DNA from: an uncultured Collinsella sp.
GTDB lineage: Bacteria; Actinomycetota; Coriobacteriia; Coriobacteriales; Coriobacteriaceae
NCBI GenBank assembly: GCA_902478865.1
Contig: CABSNA010000018.1
Coordinates: 1-12,404 of the forward strand
Length of the DNA: 12,404 nt
Direction: 5' to 3'
The notes under the pieces were generated by a model. That model had not been told where the DNA came from and made no database searches. It worked only from the letters and a program-made list of their open reading frames with translations. Of this stretch, positions 1-6,170 are shown one piece after another; the first letter of the stretch is position 1; each line of letters opens with the position of its first letter. Made by a program: the position numbers and the translations under genes.

Positions 1-1095
1 GTCCTGGCACGCACCGGTATCACGGCAACGGTTGGCATCGGCCCCAACCTATTCCAAGCCAAGGTGGCACTCGACATTACCGCCAAGCACGTACCCAGCC
101 GCATCGGCATACTCGACGACGAGACCTTTCGCAAGGAGATCTGGCCCCATCGCCCCATCACCGACATCTGGGGCATCGGCCCCGGCGTGGCGGCCCGTCT
201 CGAGAAATACGGCGTCTACGATCTGATGGGCGTCGCCGCACTCGACGAGAACCTGCTCTACGACGAGCTCGGCGTCAACGCCGAATATCTCATCGACCAC
301 GCCTTCGGGCGCGAGCCGACAACCATCGCCGATATTCAGGCCTATCGCCCACAGGCAACCTCAACAACCACGGGGCAAGTGCTATCGAAAGGCTATGCCT
401 ATGAGCAGGCCTACACCGTCTTGCGCGAGATGGTCGACAACGCCGTGTTGGACTTAGTCGATAAGCACGTGGTCTGCGACAGCATCTCGCTCTTCGTAGG
501 TTATGCGAGCGAACGAGCCGACATACGCCGCCTCGACGCCAGCGGCACGGCGCAATATGTAGACGGATGCGGGCATTTGCGTTCGAGCACGTCGAGCATA
601 GAACCCGCCGCAACCGCCGGCCCCGAGCTCGCACCCCGTGCGCCCAAGCCCGTCCAACGCGATGACGAACGGCACCGCCTGGTGCGCGAAGCACAGGCAA
701 TCGACGGCATCTTTGTGGGAGAGCACGGCGGCAAACCGCGTGGTGGCTACGCCGCACTCTTTGCACACTCTAACGCCTCGCGAAAGCTGCCCGAGCGTAC
801 CAATTCGTTTAAGAAGATCATGGGCTATTTCGATGAGCTCTGGGCGCAGACTGTCGATCCCAAACGACCGGTCAAGCGCATCAACCTGGGATTTGGCAAC
901 CTCATGCCCGAGGAATTTGCCACTATCGACCTGTTCAGCGATGTTAAGGCCGATGAGCGCGAGCGCGACCTGGCGCGCGCCGTCCTGGCCGTGAAGGGCA
1001 AGTACGGCAAGAACGCGCTCGTCAAGGGATTAAGCTTTACCGCCGGCGCCACCGCACGCGAACGCAACGATCAGGTAGGAGGACATCGTGCCTAA
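1..1095 (+). CDS. Y-family DNA polymerase, UvrX/UmuC-like (5' partial)
   Basis: Translesion DNA polymerase, expected to copy past lesions in the SOS/mutagenesis pathway in the cytoplasm. The frame is open from base 1, so about 130 N-terminal residues, including the catalytic palm acids (SxDE-type motif), lie outside the window; 364 residues remain. What is seen: the conserved palm segment TVGIGPNLFQAKVALDITAK (window residues about 10-29), the thumb helix-hairpin-helix IWGIGPGVAARLEKYG (about 56-71), then a little-finger region ending in the family-typical INLGFGNLMPEEFATIDLF and a Lys-rich tail. The stretch at about nt 616-785 (Pro, Arg and Gly rich) seems longer than in the relatives I remember, so it may be a linker insertion. 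The stop overlaps the start of the YolD-like gene by 8 bases, which implies translational coupling. The GTG at 64 is internal to a conserved motif and is not the true start. A DinB assignment is less likely because of the YolD partner. Confidence 0.93.
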   Translation, partial: VLARTGITATVGIGPNLFQAKVALDITAKHVPSRIGILDDETFRKEIWPHRPITDIWGIGPGVAARLEKYGVYDLMGVAALDENLLYDELGVNAEYLIDHAFGREPTTIADIQAYRPQATSTTTGQVLSKGYAYEQAYTVLREMVDNAVLDLVDKHVVCDSISLFVGYASERADIRRLDASGTAQYVDGCGHLRSSTSSIEPAATAGPELAPRAPKPVQRDDERHRLVREAQAIDGIFVGEHGGKPRGGYAALFAHSNASRKLPERTNSFKKIMGYFDELWAQTVDPKRPVKRINLGFGNLMPEEFATIDLFSDVKADERERDLARAVLAVKGKYGKNALVKGLSFTAGATARERNDQVGGHRA

Positions 1096-1513
1096 GTCCC
1101 AACAACAGCCGATGCGGCCACCGACGCCTTTTGAACGCCTAGCGGACCCCGAGGGAAGACGTCGCTCCGCCGACCCCAAACTCACCGCCAACGGCGCCGT
1201 CCGCGCCGGCCGTGCCGCGCAGTTTATGCCCTTTGCCGCCCTCACGGGATACTACGAGCTCGTGCGTAAACAAGAGATCACCGCCGAGCCAAAATGCGAA
1301 CTCACAGAAGAAAAAGCCCTCGAACTTTCGAAAAAGCTCGAGGGCCTCAAACGCGGCGACTTGGTGCGCGTCACCTATTACGATACGTACGGCTATCGTA
1401 GCCGCACGGGCATTCTCGACGAAGCGTTACCCGCATTCAAGCTGCTCAAACTCAGGGATATCGCCATCGACTTCGACGATATCCAAGACATTGAGCTACG
1501 CGGACGAGCCTAG
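1088..1513 (+). CDS. YolD-like family protein
   Basis: Small 141-residue accessory protein of the YolD-like type. These are commonly encoded next to UvrX/UmuC-like polymerases in Gram-positive bacteria and are thought to act with the polymerase in SOS mutagenesis; the biochemical role is not settled. The recognisable core is RAAQFMPFAALTGYYELVRK (about residues 39-58), followed by a charged helix and a C-terminal beta-rich half (LKRGDLVRVTYYDTYGYRSR). The start is GTG at 1088, with an AGGAGG ribosome binding site at 1078-1083 and a 4-base spacer. It overlaps the polymerase gene by 8 bases, so the two form one operon. Its TAG stop shares the palindrome CTAG with the stop of the convergent surface-protein gene. 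Confidence 0.85.
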   Translation: MPKSQQQPMRPPTPFERLADPEGRRRSADPKLTANGAVRAGRAAQFMPFAALTGYYELVRKQEITAEPKCELTEEKALELSKKLEGLKRGDLVRVTYYDTYGYRSRTGILDEALPAFKLLKLRDIAIDFDDIQDIELRGRA

Positions 1514-4044
1514 CGACGAGAACGCTTGCGCAAGACGAGAGCAATGCCAAGCACTGCGGCAGCTGCAACCAGCAATCCCAAGACCAGCGTGAGGGTCGAG
1601 TCGCCAGCGCGAGGCAGCGAGCCGTCCTTCGGAGTCTTCTTAGCGGTCGTCGTGACGGTGGTCGTGGTGCTGCTCGACTGGTCGTTGCCACCCGTCTGGC
1701 TGCCGCCAGGCTGATCGCCGCCACCCGGCTGCGAAGGATCGGTGGGTTCCGTCGGATCCGGAGTACCGGGATCAACCGGATTCTCCTTGCGCTGGATCCA
1801 GACCTGGCAACCATAGAACGGGTTGGCGGTACCAAGGCACAGACCCTGGTTGGTCACCGCAAAGGTGCGCAGACCATGGTTATACGGATCGTTAAAGCCA
1901 TTAGTCGTCAGCGTCGTAAAGTTCACGCCGTCCTCGGTCACATACATATCAAAGCCGCGCTCGGCATCGCGCAGGTAACACATGCACGTAAGGACACTCT
2001 GCAACTTCTTGAGGTTCTCCTCGCTCAGCAGCTTATCGAGCGCATCCTGAATATCGCTCGGCAGCTCGGTGCCATAGGCATCCTCGTACTGCTGCTTAAG
2101 GCTCTCATAGCTATCGAGCATGTCCTGATACTGGTCGGCAAAGGACTTGAAGTACGCGATCTCGCCATCGATCTTCTGGACATAAGCGGCGTCGTCCTCA
2201 AAGTCCTGGGACATCGTCGCGGCCTGATCGCAAAGACCGCCCGCGGCATCCTCCAGCGCATCGCTCAGATCGCCAAAGCCCTTAGCAACCTCGGTCTTCT
2301 CGTCATCGACATCGACGGCCTTGTTTGAATCATCAACCTCGGCAGCTTCGTTCGAATCATCGACCTCGACGGCCTCGTTTGAATCATCGTCCGCAAGCGT
2401 GTTCACGGGAACGATGGGGTCGTCAGGCGATTTCTTGTCGAGCAGGTGATCGAGCAGGTCCCTAAGGCGCTGAACCTGAGAGTCCCACTCCTCGGGCGTC
2501 ATATCGATAATGTCGCCATTGGAGAACTGGCCGATCGGCTCAAGCAGGCTCGCGGTATCAAAGGTACCGATATACAGCTTGCCGTCGAACTTCTGCATGC
2601 GCCAAATGTACTGGTTCTCGTTTCGGCCAAAGCCCGAAGTCAGGCCGGAAATACCGCCCTCGGGGAACATGTCGGTGCGATCGCCAACGACGAGCTCCAT
2701 GTTCTCGTCCTTGTCCATGCGATAGATGTTAACCGACTGCTCAAGATTGGCATTCACAAACGAGCAGTCAACGCCGCCCATGCTGCTCTTACCGCCCTCT
2801 TCGGTGTTGGATTTGTTGAACAGGATGCGCTCGAGGGCAATCTCCTCGTCGTTGTATTCACCGATATAGAGGTAGTCGTTGTAGACGATGAGGTTGGCAG
2901 CGCCAGAACGGGTACGGGCAGGATCGATGCCAAAGCAGTACTTTGCACCGTCCGTCTTCTGATCGCCGACAATGGGAGTCCACGAATAACTGCCGTCGGC
3001 ATTCTTGTCGCCACGGACCATGGCAAACGACTGCATGGAATTATCATCGGGAGCGTTCTCGGGCGTACCGGTGCAGATGGTCGCATAGAGATGGCCATTG
3101 TACGAGACCATATCCCAAATGGCACCGCCGTAGATGCTGTCCTTATAGCGAATCGCCGGATAGCCAAACAGCGTCTCCGAGTTGGCAATCTCGGTGAAGC
3201 TGTCCTGGCCCTTCGAGGGGTCAGACGACGTCAGGATTGTCGACACAAAATTACCGTTCGCGTCTTTACCCACATTACTGATGACGAGCTGGCCATCATG
3301 GACGCACATGCCGCGGATACCGGTAGAAATGCCCTGCTTGTAGGCAGCACCGTAATCCTGCATGCTCGAAAGGCCTTGATAGACAACTTTGTACTCATCC
3401 GTCTTAGGATCGATCTCGTATACAGCAGGCAGGCCGCCTTTGCCGCCATTGGTCCTGACGCTGCCGCAGAAATAGAGCTTACCCTTATAGCTCACGGCAT
3501 TGCGGAACAAAGGAGCGACGCCGTTGAGCGATTCAGAGAGTAGCAGCTTGGTCTCACCGGTCTTGGTATTGATCTTGACCAAGATGCCGCCGCTGTCCTT
3601 GTCGGCCGTGCCGTCCTCCTTCTGCTGTCCATAGAAGAAGGTACCGTTAAACATGGCCTCCAGCGTCAGGCGCATGGTTTCGACATCAAAGGAATCGCCC
3701 AGCGTGCTGTTCATGAGCGTCAGCGTGTTGCCCATCGCCGCATAGCAGGTGCCCACATAAAGCCAGTCACCATAGCTCGCAGCCGCCCAAGTGTAGCTCT
3801 GGCCGCGATCGCCTTCGTTGTTGGCCGTATTACCATCGGCGCCCGGAACGGCAACGGCACCGTTACCCTGGTAGTCGACGATGCCATCCGGCTGCGACGT
3901 TCCTACCGTAGGATGCGAGAGCTTCTCAAAGGAATACCCATTTCCCGCATTGTAGGTAACGGCACCCGATGCGTCTTCGGCGTGCGCCGGCAGCGGCGAT
4001 ACCAAGATAGCGGCAAGCGCTGCCACCAAGCCAAGTGTTCCCAC
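1510..4044 (-). CDS. Sortase-anchored surface protein with beta-propeller-like repeats
   Basis: Predicted cell-wall-anchored extracellular protein of 844 residues, function unknown. Residues 1-22 form a signal peptide core ending PAHA, but the basic n-region is missing. Residues about 85-500 carry recurring blade-like strands (YGDWLYVGT, YKGKLYFCGS, YNGHLYATICTG, YNDYLYIGEY, FDGKLYIGTF), which suggests a beta-propeller. Residues about 516-695 are an acidic, helical insert with three 9-residue repeats (553-579). A final blade-like piece follows (VTEDGVNFTTLTTNGF, then LGTANPFYGCQVW). Residues 755-808 are a Pro/Gly/Thr stalk, then LPRAGD (810-815), a hydrophobic helix and RKRSRR. The sorting signal is a variant of LPXTG. 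The GTG at 4044 is the only start before an in-frame TAA. The good GGGGAGG site (4063-4069), however, sits 18 bases from it and 10 bases from an out-of-frame ATG (4052), so the 5' end may carry a frameshift. Ligand or enzyme activity cannot be read from the sequence. Confidence 0.85.
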   Translation of the reverse strand: MGTLGLVAALAAILVSPLPAHAEDASGAVTYNAGNGYSFEKLSHPTVGTSQPDGIVDYQGNGAVAVPGADGNTANNEGDRGQSYTWAAASYGDWLYVGTCYAAMGNTLTLMNSTLGDSFDVETMRLTLEAMFNGTFFYGQQKEDGTADKDSGGILVKINTKTGETKLLLSESLNGVAPLFRNAVSYKGKLYFCGSVRTNGGKGGLPAVYEIDPKTDEYKVVYQGLSSMQDYGAAYKQGISTGIRGMCVHDGQLVISNVGKDANGNFVSTILTSSDPSKGQDSFTEIANSETLFGYPAIRYKDSIYGGAIWDMVSYNGHLYATICTGTPENAPDDNSMQSFAMVRGDKNADGSYSWTPIVGDQKTDGAKYCFGIDPARTRSGAANLIVYNDYLYIGEYNDEEIALERILFNKSNTEEGGKSSMGGVDCSFVNANLEQSVNIYRMDKDENMELVVGDRTDMFPEGGISGLTSGFGRNENQYIWRMQKFDGKLYIGTFDTASLLEPIGQFSNGDIIDMTPEEWDSQVQRLRDLLDHLLDKKSPDDPIVPVNTLADDDSNEAVEVDDSNEAAEVDDSNKAVDVDDEKTEVAKGFGDLSDALEDAAGGLCDQAATMSQDFEDDAAYVQKIDGEIAYFKSFADQYQDMLDSYESLKQQYEDAYGTELPSDIQDALDKLLSEENLKKLQSVLTCMCYLRDAERGFDMYVTEDGVNFTTLTTNGFNDPYNHGLRTFAVTNQGLCLGTANPFYGCQVWIQRKENPVDPGTPDPTEPTDPSQPGGGDQPGGSQTGGNDQSSSTTTTVTTTAKKTPKDGSLPRAGDSTLTLVLGLLVAAAAVLGIALVLRKRSRR
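2308..2388 (-). repeat. Three 27-bp tandem repeats coding an acidic 9-residue unit
   Basis: Three adjacent in-frame 27-bp units inside the surface-protein gene. They encode DDSNEAVEV, DDSNEAAEV and DDSNKAVDV (residues 553-579). The GAATCATC core recurs on the plus strand at 2327, 2354 and 2381, exactly 27 bases apart. The units open the helical insert that interrupts the propeller-like body. Such in-frame repeats can change in number by slippage or recombination without breaking the frame. Confidence 0.85.
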
Positions 4045-4324
4045 TCGTTCATAAGGTTATAGCCTCCCCTGTCCTAAAGCCCAGTTTTAGCATTCTTCAT
4101 TTCTGTCCACGGTTAATTGCAATCTGAGCACAGCAATAACCAGTGTATAAGTATACACCTGTAATTTTTTGGACGGGTTAATAGATGCTCGATTGGTAGT
4201 GAATTCCGCGCAAACCGTCACCAAACTCCACTTTTGCCGCATCTAAAGGTTATTTTTGCGCAAATTTTTGGATGCCGATAGTCACAATGGGCAGGAGGCT
4301 GGTACCCACCGGAGAGGGCAACGC
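4045..4324. promoter_or_regulatory. 280-base intergenic region upstream of the surface-protein gene
   Basis: No gene is supported here. It lies between the end of the heavy-metal-associated gene (4325) and the start of the surface-protein gene (4044), both on the minus strand, so it should hold the surface-gene promoter and any terminator of the upstream gene. Seen: the GGGGAGG ribosome binding site at 4063-4069 and an AT-rich stretch with a perfect palindrome at 4143-4158 that contains a minus-strand TATACT (4150-4155) usable as a -10 box. No convincing -35 box sits at the right distance from it. No clear stem with a T-run was found after 4325. Confidence 0.5.
4143..4158. promoter_or_regulatory. 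Perfect palindrome, candidate operator
   Basis: GTGTATAAGTATACAC consists of 7-base arms around AG. It lies about 100 bases upstream of the surface-protein start. On the minus strand it contains TATACT, a possible -10 box, so a dimeric repressor bound here could block transcription. The protein that would bind is unknown, and no regulator gene is in the window. Confidence 0.45.
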
Positions 4325-4708
4325 CTACATTTTCATAACGTAATAGCCCGCACCCCTCACCGCCGTCTCGAGTGTGTCGCGATCAACCGGGCGCTTCGAG
4401 CGTACGCGAGCCGTGTGGTCCGCGTACGTTACCGTTGCCCACACACCATTCAGCGCATTGAGGGCATTGGCCACATTCTGAGCGCAGCCATCGCAGCTCA
4501 TGCCGCCGATGAGCAACTCATCGCTATAGGGGTAGTGGGACGGATCGGTATCCGCAACCACTACCTTCTTGGCCTTCTTACCGCTCGCGCCATCGCTGCA
4601 GCAGCTCTTTCCGTGTGTCGAAGCGACAATGCGACGCAGGCCAAAGAACATGCCAACGACAATCACGGCAAGCACGATGAGATTCGCAGGGTTGAGCAAG
4701 TCACTCAT
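4325..4708 (-). CDS. Membrane-tethered heavy-metal-associated (HMA) domain protein
   Basis: A 127-residue protein expected to bind soft metal ions, most likely Cu(I). Residues about 8-28 form one hydrophobic helix (NLIVLAVIVVGMFFGLRR) that anchors the protein in the membrane. A short linker with an adjacent Cys pair (C36, C37) leads to a single HMA fold (about 63-127) with the metal site GGMSCDGC (C72 and C75). The fold resembles CopZ-type chaperones and the N-terminal domains of copper ATPases. I chose ATG 4708 because AAAGGGG (4714-4720) sits well before it; an upstream TTG at 4723 overlaps this site. The gene stands alone: no CopA-type ATPase or CsoR gene is in the window. A CsoR-like operator lies 30 bases upstream, which points to copper induction. 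Other soft metals are possible. Confidence 0.85.
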   Translation of the reverse strand: MSDLLNPANLIVLAVIVVGMFFGLRRIVASTHGKSCCSDGASGKKAKKVVVADTDPSHYPYSDELLIGGMSCDGCAQNVANALNALNGVWATVTYADHTARVRSKRPVDRDTLETAVRGAGYYVMKM

Positions 4709-4737
4709 GCGTTCCCCTTTCAAGTAGCCCTATCTAG

Positions 4738-4754
4738 ATACCCCCATGGGGTGT
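4738..4754. promoter_or_regulatory. CsoR-like copper operator
   Basis: ATACCCCCATGGGGTGT contains the perfect palindrome CCCCATGGGG (4742-4751), flanked by AT-rich bases. This matches the G-tract dyad type described for CsoR-family copper repressors (TACCC...GGGTA). It lies in the leader or promoter of the HMA-domain gene, whose ATG is at 4708. A minus-strand TTGACC (4785-4790) with TTAAGA (4760-4765) could be its promoter, but the 19-base spacing is long. Assignment to CsoR rather than a related RcnR/FrmR sensor is an inference. Confidence 0.6.
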
Positions 4755-4816
4755 CCCCATCTTAACCCAAAATCATGTCTGTTCGGTCAATTAGTTTCCC
4801 TCTTCAAACTTTTTTG

Positions 4817-4844
4817 TTGACCATGGCTTACTTTCGTGTATAAG
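4817..4844 (+). promoter_or_regulatory. Promoter of the DUF3793-flavodoxin operon
   Basis: TTGACC (4817-4822), a 16-base spacer and TATAAG (4839-4844) form a good sigma-70-type promoter. They would start transcription near 4851, about 30 bases before the GTG at 4883. No clear Fur box was recognised around it. Confidence 0.6.
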
Positions 4845-4882
4845 TTTTCCTAGGCTAACAGTTTAGATCCGTAAGGAACACC

Positions 4883-5587
4883 GTGACTCGAACCATAGAC
4901 ATCCCAACGTTTCAGGCAGCAGTCGTGCGCAACTGCTCCCCCACGCTCGCGGGAATCAAGCCGGCATCGCTCTTTACCTATCCAGGCATCTACGCCCACG
5001 AGGACGGCTCGACCGCAACAGAAACCATCGCAGAACGCCGAGCACGCCTGCTCAACGTTATCGCCCAGTGCAACCGCGAGCTTGACCCGCTTGGCATCCA
5101 CCTGAGTGTTTTGGTCTGGCGGCCCTGCGGAGCGCTCGTGTACGTGTACCGAACCAAAAGCCTCACCACCTATTTCGCGGACCCTCGCGCCAAAACGGCG
5201 CTCGCCTCGGAAGGCTACGACACGAGAGACCTTTCGGCATGTCTTGTGCATTTGGCATCACGCATCACGCTCGCGAGCAATAACGTCGCGGAATGCGCCT
5301 GTAGCCAGACTCGATGCGCACTACCCCAGCAAGCTAGCTGCAGCAAAGACTGCACCTGCGAGTTTCCGCACGAAATAGGCTACTTCCTTGGATATCCCTA
5401 CGACGACGTGCACGAGTTTATCGTCCAGCGCGGCGAGAACTACAAGGTCTTTGGGGCCTGGAAGGTCTACGCAAATGTCGAGCAGGCACTTGCGACATTT
5501 GATGCCTACCGTGCCTGCACCCAATACTTCACCTTTGTCTATCAGCAGGGCTGCAGCTTGGCGCAACTTGCCCAGGCAACCCGATAG
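4883..5587 (+). CDS. DUF3793 family protein with a Cys-rich insert
   Basis: A 234-residue, probably cytoplasmic protein of the DUF3793 family, whose function is unknown. Family hallmarks seen: an N-terminal CSPTLAGIKPASLF (C18-F31), a central variable part, then FPHEIGYFLGYPYDDV (161-176) and GAWKVY near the C-terminus. Just before the FPHEIG motif there are six cysteines in 22 residues (C138, C140, C145, C153, C157, C159), which could bind metal or form disulfides. The start is GTG at 4883 with AAGGA and a 5-base spacer, downstream of a good promoter. A flavodoxin gene follows after 46 bases on the same strand with no terminator between them, so they are likely co-transcribed. I recall DUF3793 genes being found near flavodoxin and iron-related genes; that link is family knowledge from memory and does not define an activity. 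Confidence 0.85.
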   Translation: MTRTIDIPTFQAAVVRNCSPTLAGIKPASLFTYPGIYAHEDGSTATETIAERRARLLNVIAQCNRELDPLGIHLSVLVWRPCGALVYVYRTKSLTTYFADPRAKTALASEGYDTRDLSACLVHLASRITLASNNVAECACSQTRCALPQQASCSKDCTCEFPHEIGYFLGYPYDDVHEFIVQRGENYKVFGAWKVYANVEQALATFDAYRACTQYFTFVYQQGCSLAQLAQATR

Positions 5588-5633
5588 AACATAGAAGCCG
5601 CGGCAACCTGCCGCACAACTGAAAGGACTCAAC

Positions 5634-6053
5634 ATGAGCAAGATCGCCGTCGTCTACTGGAGCGGCACGGGCAACACCGAGGCCATGGCAAACCTCGTCG
5701 CCGAAGGCGCCACGTCCACAGGTGCCGAGACTGAGGTCATCCCTTGCGCCGACTTCTCTGCCGACAAGGCCGCCGAATATGATGCCTTCGCCTTCGGCTG
5801 TCCCGCCATGGGTTCTGAGGAACTCGAGTACGATGAGTTCCAGCCGATGTGGGACGAGGTCAAGGAGACTCTCGGCGACAAGAAGGTCGTCCTCTTTGGC
5901 TCCTATTCATGGGCCGAGGGCGAGTGGATGGACAACTGGAAGGCCGACGCCGACGATGCCGGCGTCAACGTCGTGGACTCCACCATCTGCTACGACGCGC
6001 CCGACGACGAGGGCGAGACCGCTTGCAAGGCCCTCGGAGCCGAGCTCGCGTAA
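5634..6053 (+). CDS. Flavodoxin (short-chain)
   Basis: A 139-residue FMN-binding electron carrier that can replace ferredoxin in low-potential reactions, often when iron is scarce. The phosphate-binding loop is WSGTGNTEAMA (residues 9-19). Later loops expected to stack on the flavin are FGCPAMGSEELE (54-65, aromatic-poor) and FGSYSWAEGEW (87-97, with aromatic Y and W). The length is typical for short-chain flavodoxins of anaerobes. The start is ATG 5634 with AAAGGA upstream. It lies after the DUF3793 gene on the same strand and ends before a strong terminator shared with the convergent ABC operon. The partner reductase or oxidoreductase is not in the window. Confidence 0.95.
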   Translation: MSKIAVVYWSGTGNTEAMANLVAEGATSTGAETEVIPCADFSADKAAEYDAFAFGCPAMGSEELEYDEFQPMWDEVKETLGDKKVVLFGSYSWAEGEWMDNWKADADDAGVNVVDSTICYDAPDDEGETACKALGAELA

Positions 6054-6102
6054 CGAACCCAGGGCTTCCAAAAGAGCCTGCATCAAAGCACACCCCCATC
6101 CC

Positions 6103-6150
6103 TACAAAAGAGCGGGGGCTGGATTCAAGTCCAGCCCCCGCTCTTTTGTA
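6103..6150. terminator. Bidirectional rho-independent terminator
   Basis: Perfect 21-bp inverted repeat (arms 6103-6123 and 6130-6150) with a 6-base loop. The GC-rich core (GCGGGGGCTGGA) is flanked by CAAAAG on one side and CTTTTG on the other, so a T-run follows the stem on either strand. It lies between the convergent flavodoxin gene (ends 6053) and ABC ATPase gene (ends 6171) and should stop both transcripts. Confidence 0.92.
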
Positions 6151-6170
6151 ACGGCAGTTACATCAACCGG

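Noticed and set aside
2446..3543. Long plus-strand open frame of 365 codons inside the surface-protein gene.
   Set aside because: It is antisense to a frame with a signal peptide, domain structure and sorting signal, and its translation shows no recognisable family. It is a shadow of GC-rich coding.
4250..4264. TTATTTTTGCGCAAA matches the loop and right-arm start of palindromic element copy 1 at 14 of 15 positions.
   Set aside because: The outer arms, the CATCAG flank and the ATAAAAGGG flank are all missing, so it is not a third copy. It may be a decayed remnant or chance in AT-rich DNA.
5600..5614. Hairpin GCGGCA-ACC-TGCCGC between the DUF3793 and flavodoxin genes as a terminator.
   Set aside because: Only 6 base pairs, a 3-base loop and no T-run. 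More likely incidental, so the two genes are treated as one operon.
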